Source: Enterococcus larvae (lineage in GTDB: Bacteria > Bacillota > Bacilli > Lactobacillales > Enterococcaceae). From it: a stretch of DNA of 64,000 nucleotides. The DNA is taken from the NCBI RefSeq assembly GCF_017830045.1, contig NZ_JAEDXU010000008.1, positions 169,425 through 233,424 on the forward strand, in the 5' to 3' direction. The position numbers were made by a program, and so were the translations under genes. Positions within the stretch are counted from its first letter, which is position 1. Every line of letters starts with the position of its first letter. The notes under the pieces are model-generated. The model did not search any database. It was given only the letters and a program-made list of their open reading frames with translations, and was not told where the DNA came from. Below are positions 24,762-33,944 of this stretch, in pieces.

Positions 24762-26114
24762 CTAATTAAATAGGGTATCATGAAGCTTTTTAGCATAGCC
24801 ATCTGTCATGTTGCAAATGAAATCTACTGCCATTTTTAACCGATAGTAGTTTTGCTCATCTTCCCTGCAGTCCTCTGCTTCTTTTCTGTACAGCTGCTTC
24901 GCACTCTCCGGTATGTTATTGAACAGACGCTCCTCATACTTGTTCATCGGCTCCTTTTCATATTTTAATACCACTGGTACAAATTCATCCAATAATCGAT
25001 TGATAATATGAAATCCCAGTACTTCCTGATCTAGAATTTCTTTTGTTTGAAAAATGTGTTGATAGGCAAATTTTTTCAACGCATTGAAACAACGCACTGC
25101 ATCACACTCCTCACTAATAATCTCCTGTTCAAAAGAGCCTTCAAGAATTTCATCATAATTATCGACAAATGCCTTACTGGCACTCGTATACACACTTTGT
25201 TGTGTGGTTCGCAAAAAATTTTGAATCGCTGCAGCTTCTGAATCCTTCTTTTCTAAAAAAGTGTTTGTTTTTGTCTCTTCATCAATGAATGATTTTAATT
25301 TTCGGTAGCTATATAATCCGTAATTATATGCATCTTCAATATCTGAAAATGTATATGCCAAATCATCTGCTGCTTCAAGCAGGAAAACGAGAGGATGTCT
25401 TCTATCAGCCGTTCCAGTTGCATACTTTATTCTCTTAAACTCTGTTCTTTCTGAATAAAAGTAACCAACTTTTTTCGTCAACAGTTGTCCTTTTTCTATT
25501 TGAAGCGAATTTGCAGTATATTTAATTACAGCATCCATCGTGGACGCCGTTAATTTCATTCCGTCCTGGGACGCACCGTTGTCAGTATGCAGCTTGGTCA
25601 GCAATCGAATGGTCTGAGCATTTCCTTCAAACTGTAAAAAATCTTCTTTTTGCTGCTCTGTTAAGGTTTCCCATTCAGGTTGCTGCTCACCATTTTTAGC
25701 GAACCATATACGAATTGCTTCTTCTCCAAAGTGCCCAAAAGGAGGATTTCCGATATCATGAATCAATGCTGCTGTCTCCAATAAACGATAGCTGCTATTC
25801 AATTCCATCTCCTCTATCCCTTTTGCCCGCAGTCCTTTAATAACCTCTGACAACAAGTCTCTTGCATGCATCGCCACTTCCAAACTATGGGTCAACCGAG
25901 TACGAACAAAGTCATTGCGTTCTAAAGGAAAGACCTGTGTTTTATCCTGTAAACGTCGGAATGAATCGCTCTTGATCACTCGTCGATAATCACTATTCAA
26001 GGCCCTATTCAATTCTTCCATTAAATCCTTGTGTGTTAAGTTATCATTACGGCAAAACTTAGTGCTATTAGAAGCTATTCTGTACGTTCCAACTAACTGG
26101 TTCCATTTCATCAT
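24762..26114 (-). CDS. dGTPase (deoxyguanosine triphosphate triphosphohydrolase)
   Basis: HD-domain enzyme of 450 residues that converts dGTP, or dNTPs more broadly, to the nucleoside and triphosphate. The family start SDSFRRLQDKTQVFPLERNDFVRTR is clear, and the metal ligands are His76 (RLTHSLEVA), His119-Asp120 (IHDIGNPPFGHFGE) and Asp250/251 (EAADDLAY). Its ATG overlaps the stop of the TIR gene by 4 bases (ATGA), so the two are translationally coupled. Dgt homologues are known to protect bacteria from phage by removing dGTP; pairing with a TIR protein suggests that role here rather than housekeeping. A second ATG directly follows the first. Confidence 0.93.
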   Translation of the reverse strand: MMKWNQLVGTYRIASNSTKFCRNDNLTHKDLMEELNRALNSDYRRVIKSDSFRRLQDKTQVFPLERNDFVRTRLTHSLEVAMHARDLLSEVIKGLRAKGIEEMELNSSYRLLETAALIHDIGNPPFGHFGEEAIRIWFAKNGEQQPEWETLTEQQKEDFLQFEGNAQTIRLLTKLHTDNGASQDGMKLTASTMDAVIKYTANSLQIEKGQLLTKKVGYFYSERTEFKRIKYATGTADRRHPLVFLLEAADDLAYTFSDIEDAYNYGLYSYRKLKSFIDEETKTNTFLEKKDSEAAAIQNFLRTTQQSVYTSASKAFVDNYDEILEGSFEQEIISEECDAVRCFNALKKFAYQHIFQTKEILDQEVLGFHIINRLLDEFVPVVLKYEKEPMNKYEERLFNNIPESAKQLYRKEAEDCREDEQNYYRLKMAVDFICNMTDGYAKKLHDTLFN

Positions 26115-26944
26115 CCTTGTACCTCTCTCTCTTCATCAACGATTCTTTCAATAGAAGAAATATAGATATCTATAAGTTTTCTAGGATAATCTTTCATTCT
26201 ACACAGTTTGCCTTTATCCTTTAATTTGAAACGAACTCTATCTCCAACCTGATATTCTCCTTCTTTATCAAAAAAAAGGAAATTGTCATCTTGGTTTTTA
26301 AATTTTGCTAATCCAATATATTTTTCAGCAACTGGTTTAGCCAATTTAAAACAATACGATATTTCTTTCCTATCTCCTATATCTCGTTCTTCTCCTAAAA
26401 CAGTCTCAAAAAAACCATTCTCATCCGGCAATAAAAAATTGGATAGATAAATTAATTCTTCCAGTTTCTCAAATAGCGGTTGAATATACTTTGAGCTATT
26501 AAATGCAACTTCCAGAGGTATCTCAACTTCAGCAGCTTCACATATTTGCTTCATCAATTTAAAAATTTCAGTAACATCCAGTTGCGTATTTAGCATTAAC
26601 ATAAGATGGTTACTATCTAAAGCACCTTTAATATCTTTATGGGAAAAATTGGGTAACGCGACTGGATAATGCTCATCTGTCATCACCCAGGAAGCGCCCA
26701 TTTCGTTCAAACAGGGAACACTTCGGTAATAATTATTTGAAAGAAAATATAGAACAATCGGTTCATCTTTCAATTCTTTTTTTAAGCGATCAAAAATTAA
26801 TTCCCCCGGATTAACACCTGTTTCAACTTTAGAACTATAAAAGATATCTTCATTTCTAAATCCAAAAATCTTTAATAACTCTGCAAAAATATCCGAGTAT
26901 TTTTTATCTTTATTACAGTGGCTTATAAATACTTTTCTTCTCAC
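26111..26944 (-). CDS. TIR-domain protein
   Basis: 277 residues. An N-terminal TIR domain (about 1-130) begins KVFISHCNKDKKYSDIF, continues with EDIFYSS, GVNPGELIFDRL, VLYFLSNNYYRS, and has CLNEMGASW with the putative catalytic Glu81. TIR proteins with this Glu often cleave NAD+ or make cyclic ADP-ribose signals. The rest (about 130-277) is a helical linker and a beta-rich C-terminal domain (GLAKFKNQDDNFLFF, YQVGDRVRFKLKDKG) that may sense a ligand. The GTG at 26944 is chosen: GGAGGG is 7 bases upstream, while the in-frame TTG at 26959 overlaps that site. Hand counts give near 32% GC in this gene against about 47% in sampled lines of the neighbouring HEAT gene, a sign of transfer. Confidence 0.9.
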   Translation of the reverse strand: MRRKVFISHCNKDKKYSDIFAELLKIFGFRNEDIFYSSKVETGVNPGELIFDRLKKELKDEPIVLYFLSNNYYRSVPCLNEMGASWVMTDEHYPVALPNFSHKDIKGALDSNHLMLMLNTQLDVTEIFKLMKQICEAAEVEIPLEVAFNSSKYIQPLFEKLEELIYLSNFLLPDENGFFETVLGEERDIGDRKEISYCFKLAKPVAEKYIGLAKFKNQDDNFLFFDKEGEYQVGDRVRFKLKDKGKLCRMKDYPRKLIDIYISSIERIVDEEREVQG

Positions 26945-26975
26945 AATTAATCCCTCCAACTATTTTTTCAATACT

Positions 26976-26981
26976 ATTATA
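26976..26981 (-). promoter_or_regulatory. -10 box of TIR-dGTPase promoter
   Basis: TATAAT on the minus strand 32 bases before the GTG start; the -35 is weak (GGTTTA at 17 bases or TTGGTT at 19). This gives the TIR-dGTPase genes their own promoter. Confidence 0.6.
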
Positions 26982-27013
26982 ACAACATTAATTACATTTA
27001 AACCAAAATAAAT

Positions 27014-27066
27014 GCAAAAAAACTTGAATATTGACCTATTTCAGGCCTAATATTCAAGTTTTTTAT
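27014..27066. terminator. Bidirectional terminator between HEAT-repeat and TIR genes
   Basis: ACTTGAATATT/AATATTCAAGT with A- and T-runs on both sides; on the minus strand it ends the HEAT-repeat transcript and insulates the TIR-dGTPase pair. Confidence 0.9.
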
Positions 27067-27100
27067 TCTTTTTTCAGAGTTGCCCATATTAATTCGTCAA

Positions 27101-28615
27101 CTAGAGTCCATTTCTTTCCAAAAACATACCAACATTCAGCCCATCGATAGCTCCCTCGTAGTGCAGCAATTTTTCTTTTTCTGCTTCCGTGAAAACAGTG
27201 AAGAATCTACGGTTCCATTCGTATTTCCAATAATAAATACGCTGTTCCATTTCCCCTTTAAGGTCCTTCGTTGCACCGTAAGGGTACAACATAAAGAGAT
27301 CAAACAGATATTCCTTTCTACTTTCATTCGTAAGAACCTTCAGGATGCTTTGCTGATGCTTCTCTGAGTTGCTTGCTTTGAACTGCTTGACCACCTCTTC
27401 TTTAAGCTTCGGATAGAAAAATGGATACAGCTCGCCAATCTGTTCCTCCGCTTTTCTGCGCACATCTCTACTGATATCCCCCAGCGCTTCCTTATAATAG
27501 TCCACCTGTTCGTCCTTTGGTAAACAGCTTAACCAGCCTATAGCGGCCAGCCGAACATTTTTACGAGGGTCATTGATTCGCGGCAAAAATATTTCTCTGT
27601 CCCTTATATCCAAAAGCATCGCCAAGCCTTGTAAAGCATTCACTTCATACTGAGAAAGATGCTCAAGATAATAGGAACGAATATCAAAATCTGGAAAATA
27701 CTTCTTTGAATAATCACTTGCCAGACAGCGAATACTGACTGCTGAATCTAGCAGTAATGGAATCATGGCTGACTCACTCTCCAGATGATTGTAACACCAG
27801 CTTCCTGCCAGCTTACGGATAACCGTTTGCGGATGATTCAACAGCTTTTTGACTTGCTCTTCTTTCTCCTCAGCAGTCCGAATCATCTCTCTGAAGGTTC
27901 TCGCCAAGGTCACCTTATCAGTTTTTTTCAAGCCATTCTCAATGCTTCTATTTCTGATTTCTCCATTTAATAAAAAGCTCAATTCAAAGGCATAGCGATA
28001 GATAAAGACATCCTTCGACTGTTGAGCTGCTAATAAAATATCAGGTCTTACTGCTAACTGTCGAATCATATATTCCTGTATTGTTCGATTCTCTATGTGT
28101 CCCAATCCACCAAGCCGTTGAATAAAGGGTAAGCTGTAAATCAAGTCCTCCTCTTTTGGCAATTGCTCCTTCATGAGCTGTTGAACCGCTATTTTTCTCA
28201 GTTCTTCCACATTATCATTTACTGTATAAAGAAGAAAAATAATTTTACGATCTACAGAGCTTTCTGCCAACTGCTGCCATGCCAGCTCTCTAATATATCC
28301 CTTTGGATGTACAGTCAGCCACAACCAAAAAATTGATGGTTTACTGCCGATACGATTTAAATCCTTTGGTGTCCATTCAAGCCATCTCCACTTGCTTTCC
28401 CTTTGATAAGAAAAGGCACGGAGCTCCTTTATTGTGTCCAACAACGCTTTCGGTGCAAGGAGAGTCAAACAGATTTCTAAAGCTTGAAAAGCCTGCGGCT
28501 GTTTTCCTTCATACACCATTATTTTGTAATAGTAATACTTGATCATTTCAGCTTGTGACGTTGAGGTCATTTGCTGTGTAAAATGCTCTACTATTGACAA
28601 CCTTTTTTCTTCCAT
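27101..28615 (-). CDS. HEAT-repeat protein
   Basis: 504 residues, all helical, with paired-helix repeats of HEAT/ARM type; the clearest are RELAWQQLAESSVDRKII, VRLAAIGWLSCLPKDEQV and VRRKAEEQIGELYPFFYP. It has no signal peptide or membrane segment and no catalytic motif, so it is probably a protein-binding scaffold. The partner is unknown. GGAGG stands 6 bases before the ATG at 28615; five extra codons in the open frame contain that site and are excluded. It follows a GNAT gene by 15 bases and is probably co-transcribed with the three small genes upstream. Confidence 0.8.
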   Translation of the reverse strand: MEEKRLSIVEHFTQQMTSTSQAEMIKYYYYKIMVYEGKQPQAFQALEICLTLLAPKALLDTIKELRAFSYQRESKWRWLEWTPKDLNRIGSKPSIFWLWLTVHPKGYIRELAWQQLAESSVDRKIIFLLYTVNDNVEELRKIAVQQLMKEQLPKEEDLIYSLPFIQRLGGLGHIENRTIQEYMIRQLAVRPDILLAAQQSKDVFIYRYAFELSFLLNGEIRNRSIENGLKKTDKVTLARTFREMIRTAEEKEEQVKKLLNHPQTVIRKLAGSWCYNHLESESAMIPLLLDSAVSIRCLASDYSKKYFPDFDIRSYYLEHLSQYEVNALQGLAMLLDIRDREIFLPRINDPRKNVRLAAIGWLSCLPKDEQVDYYKEALGDISRDVRRKAEEQIGELYPFFYPKLKEEVVKQFKASNSEKHQQSILKVLTNESRKEYLFDLFMLYPYGATKDLKGEMEQRIYYWKYEWNRRFFTVFTEAEKEKLLHYEGAIDGLNVGMFLERNGL

Positions 28616-28630
28616 TGCTTTCCTCCTCAA

Positions 28631-29158
28631 TTACAAACGAAATAGAGCAACCTCGTAATCCTCTTCTGATAAGATAGCTACCTGCTCAGCACGTTTTGAG
28701 TAATAGTTGATCAGTTTTTCATTTCCAGCCCAGCAGTCAAAGTAGATTTCCTGTCCATTTACTCTGCTGATTTTACGTGCATACTCAAACAGATGGTCAC
28801 TCATATTGATTCTCTGAAAATCGGGATGTATAACCAGCTTTTCTAAAAATAGAACGGTCTCCTCAAAAGGATGCTCGTTGAACTGCACTTTCTCTGTCAG
28901 AACCATTGCTCCGATGATTCGACTCTCTTTTTCAAAGACAATAAACTCCGGTAATAACTCCGCCAACTGCTTTCTTTGCCACGGATAGTCCCATTGGTGA
29001 ATTCCCTTTTCCAACAGCCTCTGTGTTGCAAGGTTATACATATCTATAAGCATTTCAATATCGTCACGTACGGCCTTTCTAATCAATGGTTTTGCTCCCA
29101 TACTTGAAATTTTTTTGGCTGAATACTCTCCTATATTAGGTTGACTGTACAAGTTCAC
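28631..29158 (-). CDS. GNAT family N-acetyltransferase
   Basis: 175 residues. The GNAT core is seen as IRKAVRDDIEMLIDMYNLAT near the start, LEKLVIHPDFQRINMSDHLFEYAR for the acetyl-CoA loop and FDCWAGNEKLINYYSK near the end. The loop lacks the classic Q/RxxGxG glycine set (FQRINMSDHLF), which happens in related GNATs of this size. The start is GTG at 29158, overlapping the preceding stop (GTGA); a Met 20 codons in has no ribosome site. The substrate is unknown. Confidence 0.82.
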   Translation of the reverse strand: MNLYSQPNIGEYSAKKISSMGAKPLIRKAVRDDIEMLIDMYNLATQRLLEKGIHQWDYPWQRKQLAELLPEFIVFEKESRIIGAMVLTEKVQFNEHPFEETVLFLEKLVIHPDFQRINMSDHLFEYARKISRVNGQEIYFDCWAGNEKLINYYSKRAEQVAILSEEDYEVALFRL

Positions 29159-29397
29159 TCGATTTCCACAACCAGAGAAATATCTAAATCCACCAGCATA
29201 TCTGCTTTCTGTAAAAATGAGTTTCTTGGCAATAACTGATAATCATACATTGCCATAAAACGAGCAAGTAATTCTCTACTATTCAACTGTGGAAATTCTC
29301 TGAACAGTCCGCGAACGATTCGACTGAGTTCTTCCTTAGAACGCTTTTTCCCATATACAAAGCATTCGATTTGGTATCCTTCAAATTCAATGATCAT
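29155..29397 (-). CDS. Small protein, unknown function
   Basis: 80 residues, acidic, without Cys clusters or membrane segment. It has an alpha/beta look (MIIEFEGYQIECFVYGKKRS at the start, VDLDISLVVEIE at the end). No family recognised. Its stop overlaps the GNAT start by 4 bases, so it is translated with that gene and is likely to be real. Confidence 0.75.
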   Translation of the reverse strand: MIIEFEGYQIECFVYGKKRSKEELSRIVRGLFREFPQLNSRELLARFMAMYDYQLLPRNSFLQKADMLVDLDISLVVEIE

Positions 29398-29437
29398 TGT
29401 TCGCCTCCCCCTCTCCCCAACCGATGAATTTCAGCTT

Positions 29438-30028
29438 TTAATAGCAGTCAATTTTTCCGTTGACTTTAGCTGCAGCGGCTTTGAGCATCTCTACTTTAGC
29501 CGTCGGCACAACTGTCAGCTGATACGAATCAGAATCGATATCGATGTTTATCAAGGTAAAACCCTGTGGTAATGCAGCCTTCAGCTGTTCAAACACTTCT
29601 GGTGCCATCTCTTCTTTATTAGTGATTTGGCTATGCTCCAGCTTCTCGTCATATTTATTAACGATTTCCTCAACAAAATAAATGAAGTCCTCTGCCTCAG
29701 CTTTCCAATCATTCATCGTCAGATATCCTTCATCGTATAAGACATAAGAGAATAATTCCCAAAGCGGATATGCTTTGATTTCTTCCACTGTTATCTCTAC
29801 AGAAAACCACTCAGCGAACATTTTCTGGTATTGCTCTATAAATTTTGCCGGATCATCCAATGCATAAACCATTCCCTGTATCGCCCGCTCATTATCTTGA
29901 CTAAGCAATCCAACCAACTCAAAATACGCCGTCCGCTCTTGTTCCTTTTTTATTGGCACTTCACTTTCAACAACTGGAGCAGTATCTGTCTGTCCTAATT
30001 TTCCAAACAGTTTTTTTAAGAAATTCAT
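29438..30028 (-). CDS. Acidic protein, possibly DUF6630-like
   Basis: 196 residues. The N-terminus (MNFLKKLFGKLG) is amphipathic; the rest is acidic and soluble, with LWELFSYVLYDEGYLTMNDWK in the middle and a beta-rich end (FTLINIDIDSDSYQLTVVP). The arrangement reminds me of the DUF6630 family, but this is a weak recognition. It is 40 bases from the next gene and appears to be the first gene of the group that ends with the HEAT-repeat protein. Confidence 0.72.
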   Translation of the reverse strand: MNFLKKLFGKLGQTDTAPVVESEVPIKKEQERTAYFELVGLLSQDNERAIQGMVYALDDPAKFIEQYQKMFAEWFSVEITVEEIKAYPLWELFSYVLYDEGYLTMNDWKAEAEDFIYFVEEIVNKYDEKLEHSQITNKEEMAPEVFEQLKAALPQGFTLINIDIDSDSYQLTVVPTAKVEMLKAAAAKVNGKIDCY

Positions 30029-30152
30029 TATCCTTTTCTTCCCCTATCCTATGGTTCAACTGAGATAATCTGATTCTCATCGACCTTTTATTCTCTATTT
30101 TACCCTATCAAAAGGGAGTCTTAAAGAACCAGTTTACTCATCCAGTTCTTTT

Positions 30153-31082
30153 TCATAGATACAAATCAGCAATTTCCTGCACCCGTTCCTGTAAATGAGC
30201 AATCAGTTCTGGAGGCTCGACTACCTGTGCCTCTTTCCCTAAAAGTAAGAGGCATGTTGCAGTATAGGAAATGTCCCGACGAGCAACCATCAACTCCAAT
30301 CGTCCGCCATTCTCTGTTGGAACGATCCCTTTATATAAATACCTATTTTCCATACACTGCTTGACGCCTTTTTCCGTCAGCTTTACAACCATTTTCAACG
30401 GATCTTTTGGTATAAATTCTTCATTCAGTTCTGCTAATGTTGTCTCTGTTTTATTTCTCTCCTGCAAAATTGTCACCTGTTGTATCCGATCTGCCCGATA
30501 ATGTCTGGTTTCCTTACTTTCAGGATCGAATGCAAATAAATACCAAAAACCATTGCTTGCGTAAATACCGATTGGTTCCAGTTTTTTTATCGACCGACGT
30601 TTTGGTGACTGATAAACGATTTCAATTTCCACCTGATCCATCGCCGCCCGCATCAATTCACTTAAATAGGAATTCTCCACAATTTGCTTTGGAGCAGACA
30701 ATTGAAAATGATCTTCTAGATGCAATAGCTTTTCCTTTAACTTTGCCGGAACCACCGCCAAAAGCTTTTCTCCAGCAGTCACTGTATTCATCTGAAAAGG
30801 GAATTCTTCAAAATTCTGCAAGGACTGAATAGCAAAATACAACGCCGTGATTTCATCCTCAGTAAAAAGAACAGGGGGCAGTACTTGATTCGCTAAAACA
30901 GTGAACCCGCCATTCCTGCCCTTTTTGCTCTCCACATATAGACCTAAATCTGCAAGATCCGTGATATAACGATACACACTACGAATCGACAAATGAAAAC
31001 GATCAGCCAGCTCCTGTGCAGTAAACTCTTTTTTGTTTTGGACATACCACATCATCTCATAAAGAATCTGCTCTTTTTTCAT
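30153..31082 (-). CDS. HTH-WYL transcriptional regulator (YafY type)
   Basis: 309 residues. DeoR-type helix-turn-helix about 1-60 (FTAQELADRFHLSIRSVYRYITDLADLGL), WYL domain about 130-210 (FWYLFAFDPESKETRHYRADRIQ) and a C-terminal extension. WYL domains sense ligands, often nucleic acid or small effectors. It is divergent from the UvrA-like gene and a palindrome lies between them, so it probably controls both. ATG at 31082 is chosen because AGAGGG precedes it by 7 bases; ten more open codons run into the operator region. Confidence 0.9.
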   Translation of the reverse strand: MKKEQILYEMMWYVQNKKEFTAQELADRFHLSIRSVYRYITDLADLGLYVESKKGRNGGFTVLANQVLPPVLFTEDEITALYFAIQSLQNFEEFPFQMNTVTAGEKLLAVVPAKLKEKLLHLEDHFQLSAPKQIVENSYLSELMRAAMDQVEIEIVYQSPKRRSIKKLEPIGIYASNGFWYLFAFDPESKETRHYRADRIQQVTILQERNKTETTLAELNEEFIPKDPLKMVVKLTEKGVKQCMENRYLYKGIVPTENGGRLELMVARRDISYTATCLLLLGKEAQVVEPPELIAHLQERVQEIADLYL

Positions 31083-31103
31083 CGTTTTCCCTCTTTTCTT
31101 TTT

Positions 31104-31124
31104 ATATGACAAATACTGTCATAT
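31104..31124. promoter_or_regulatory. Palindromic operator between WYL regulator and uvrA-like gene
   Basis: Perfect ATATGACA-5-TGTCATAT inverted repeat, 22 bases from the regulator start and 37 from the UvrA-like start, followed by a TATACT -10-like sequence on the plus strand. Confidence 0.7.
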
Positions 31125-31161
31125 TTTATCTATATACTAATAGAGTAAAGGAGGAGTGACC

Positions 31162-33384
31162 ATGAGTCAAATCAAAATCAGAGGAGCAAGAACAGGGAAT
31201 CTAAAGAACATCGATGTGGATATTGAAAAACATCGAATCAATGTATTTGTCGGTGTATCAGGCTCCGGTAAGTCTTCACTGGTCTTTCATACGATTGCTG
31301 CTGAGGCTCAGCGACAAATGAATGAAACCTATCCCAGCTATGTTAGAAATCGAATGCCCCACTTGATGATTCCAGAGGTGGATCGAATAGAAAATCTTTC
31401 TCCCGCCGTCATCGTCAATCAAAAACCATTAGGAGATAATCGGCGCTCAACTGTCGGAACAGCAACGGATATCAATCCGACATTGCGGTTGCTGTTTTCA
31501 CGTTTTGGAAAACCGTTTGTCGGTTACTCCGACGTATTTTCCTTCAACAATCCCGCTGGCATGTGTCCAACCTGCGAGGGATTGGGTAGTGTTTCGAATT
31601 TTATTCTTGATGAACTGCTGGATCAGGAATTATCCTTGAATCAAGGAGCAATACGATTTGAGACCTTTGAGCCTGGCACCTACCGCTGGAAGCGTTACGT
31701 GGATTCCGGATTATTTGATAATGATAAAAAAATCAAGGACTTCATGAAAGAAGAACTAGAGCTTCTACTGTATTCACCGGAAATCAAACCGCCTCATCCA
31801 TTAGAAGGGTGGTACAATTCTTCCGTTTATGAAGGAGTCATCCCTCGAATCAAAAAGACATTCATCCAAAGCTCTTCTCAGCTGGCAAAAAAATACCAGC
31901 CGGAGATTCAACGTATAACTAAACAGGAGCTATGTCCGGATTGCGAAGGCTTCCGTCTAAATCAAAAAACTCTTTCTTGTAAGATCAATGGAAAAAATAT
32001 TGGAGAATGTCTGAACATGCAGCTGGATGAACTAAAAATATTTCTTGAGAACCTTGAGTCCAAAGAAATCTGGCAAGTAACAGAAAAAATCATTCAACAA
32101 TTGAATTACTTTTGTCAGGTAGGCCTAGATTACCTAAGTTTGTCCCGTGAGACAGGAACTCTTTCAGGAGGAGAATCCCAGCGGATCAAGCTGATTCGTT
32201 CGATTGGCAGCAGTCTTTCAGATATGCTCTATATTCTTGACGAACCGAGTACAGGTCTGCATCCACAAGATATGCAGGCTATCGGCAGCCTGATCCAGGC
32301 AATCAAAAAAAACGGCAATACATTGCTCCTGATTGACCATGATCCGGCGGTGATCCAACTAGCAGATACAGTGTACGAGCTTGGTCCTGATGCCGGACGC
32401 AATGGCGGGCAGCTGCTTGGAAGCGGCAGTTATAAAGAGTGGGAATCACGTCAGCAGCTGCTTCCACCCCTCAAACGAAAAAAAAGAGGGAAAAGTACTC
32501 AATTTTTTATCGCTGAAGGTATTTCAAAGAACAATGTACAGGATATCTCGATCAAACTGCCTCTACATCGACTACTTGCTATTACAGGTGTCGCCGGCTC
32601 CGGTAAAAGTTCCTTTGCAGAAGGTCTGCGACAGAAATATGATGATCAAGTCTTCTATGTCAATCAAAAAAGGATACATACCAGCAGCCGTTCAACGATT
32701 GCTTCCTATGTAGGGATTCTAGATGAAGTGCGTAAACTTTTTGGAAAAGAAAATGGTGTACCTGTCGGCTGCTTCAGCTTCAATGGGAAAGGTGCTTGTC
32801 CAGCCTGCCGCGGGAAAGGTTATATCGAAACAGAGCTTGCTTTTCTTGAAGCCGTTCGCTCTGAGTGTGAGCTATGTCATGGGAAAAAATTCAAACAGGA
32901 ATCCTTAACCTATCACTATAACGAAAAAAATATTGCTGAAGTTCTTGAGTTGTCTGTTCTTGAGAGTGAAGATTTCTTTTTCAATCAGGAGAAAATCACC
33001 AACAAGCTCCACTGGTTGAATGAAATCGGCTTGGGCTACTTGACGCTAGGTCAGACTCTGGACACGTTATCTGGTGGAGAACTGCAGCGACTGAAGCTGG
33101 CCTGCAATCTGGATTGTCAGGAGAAAATCATCATCTTGGATGAGCCCACCAGCGGCTTGAGTCTTAAAGATACCCAAGCCTTATTGAATGTTTTCGAAGA
33201 ACTACTGAACAATAAAAATACGTTGTACGTGATTGAGCATAATACTGCTTTGATCAAAGAGGCTGACTGGATGATCGAATTCGGTCCCGGCTCAGGGAAA
33301 AAGGGCGGTCAAATACTTTTCGAAGGACTTCCACAAGATGCTGTGAGCTATCCAGCTTCCATCACAGGAAGATTCTTAGCCTGA
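31162..33384 (+). CDS. UvrA-like ABC protein (UvrA2 type)
   Basis: 740 residues with two ABC domains: Walker A GVSGSGKSS and GVAGSGKSS, signatures TLSGGESQRIKL and TLSGGELQRLKL, Walker B LDEPSTGLHP and LDEPTSGLS. Zinc-type pairs CPTC, CPDC, CPAC and CELC are present. It is about 200 residues shorter than housekeeping UvrA (near 940), as in UvrA2-class proteins, which lack the UvrB-binding part and are linked to resistance to DNA-acting drugs. Divergence from a WYL regulator suggests induction by a DNA-damaging or nucleotide-like compound. AAAGGAGG is 6-8 bases from ATG at 31162; the GTG at 31156 abuts it. Confidence 0.92.
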   Translation: MSQIKIRGARTGNLKNIDVDIEKHRINVFVGVSGSGKSSLVFHTIAAEAQRQMNETYPSYVRNRMPHLMIPEVDRIENLSPAVIVNQKPLGDNRRSTVGTATDINPTLRLLFSRFGKPFVGYSDVFSFNNPAGMCPTCEGLGSVSNFILDELLDQELSLNQGAIRFETFEPGTYRWKRYVDSGLFDNDKKIKDFMKEELELLLYSPEIKPPHPLEGWYNSSVYEGVIPRIKKTFIQSSSQLAKKYQPEIQRITKQELCPDCEGFRLNQKTLSCKINGKNIGECLNMQLDELKIFLENLESKEIWQVTEKIIQQLNYFCQVGLDYLSLSRETGTLSGGESQRIKLIRSIGSSLSDMLYILDEPSTGLHPQDMQAIGSLIQAIKKNGNTLLLIDHDPAVIQLADTVYELGPDAGRNGGQLLGSGSYKEWESRQQLLPPLKRKKRGKSTQFFIAEGISKNNVQDISIKLPLHRLLAITGVAGSGKSSFAEGLRQKYDDQVFYVNQKRIHTSSRSTIASYVGILDEVRKLFGKENGVPVGCFSFNGKGACPACRGKGYIETELAFLEAVRSECELCHGKKFKQESLTYHYNEKNIAEVLELSVLESEDFFFNQEKITNKLHWLNEIGLGYLTLGQTLDTLSGGELQRLKLACNLDCQEKIIILDEPTSGLSLKDTQALLNVFEELLNNKNTLYVIEHNTALIKEADWMIEFGPGSGKKGGQILFEGLPQDAVSYPASITGRFLA

Positions 33385-33386
33385 AG

Positions 33387-33631
33387 TAAAAAAAGAGGCC
33401 GAGATAGAAGTATTTAGCTACAAGTATTAGGCAGATACTTTTCAGCGTCTGCTCTGCTTACTTTGTAAGCAATCACCGTGATTCAACGCAATAAGCCGGA
33501 ATTCAACAAAAATTTGTGGAACAATTTTCGTGAATTCCGACTTATTGACGTAGGAGCTGTTTTTAACTCGCCGTTTATTCGGATTTAAGGTATGGAAAAG
33601 AGTGGAACAGATTATTGTCCCACTCACTTTA
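33387..33631 (-). repeat. Dispersed intergenic repeat, copy with about 60-base insert
   Basis: Matches the element at 20612-20791 in the same orientation at both ends and in the central inverted repeat (AATAAGCCGGAATTC...), with an extra stretch near 33428-33490 not seen in other copies. It lies between convergent UvrA-like and small membrane protein genes. Confidence 0.8.
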
Positions 33632-33644
33632 TATCTATTATGAA

Positions 33645-33944
33645 TTACGAATGCCAAATCAAGCTCATTTGTGTGAAGAAGCCTGAAACAAAACGCTGGA
33701 CAGCTCTTGTTCCTTTAATCAGGGCCGGCAAGAAAATAATTGCCGCCATTGACAATAGGACTGACAAACCGAAGTTGACTATCATAAAGTGCTGAAGCCC
33801 AACTGCTGCTGCTCCAAGTACCAATAGTGGTGAAATAGCAAACATCGCAAGCGAGAACCATGCACTGGCAATCAATACATATACTGTAAACAACGCCCAA
33901 GAAGTAACTAATACATTAAATATAACGACACCCATTTTTTTCAT
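33645..33944 (-). CDS. Small membrane protein, unknown function
   Basis: 99 residues with three hydrophobic segments (about 5-28, 35-52, 58-78) and a short C-terminal tail. It resembles small membrane proteins found with DUF1700/HAAS-type genes but no such partner is adjacent. ATG at 33944 has GGAG 11 bases upstream; a GTG three codons earlier is too near the site. Function unknown. Confidence 0.65.
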   Translation of the reverse strand: MKKMGVVIFNVLVTSWALFTVYVLIASAWFSLAMFAISPLLVLGAAAVGLQHFMIVNFGLSVLLSMAAIIFLPALIKGTRAVQRFVSGFFTQMSLIWHS

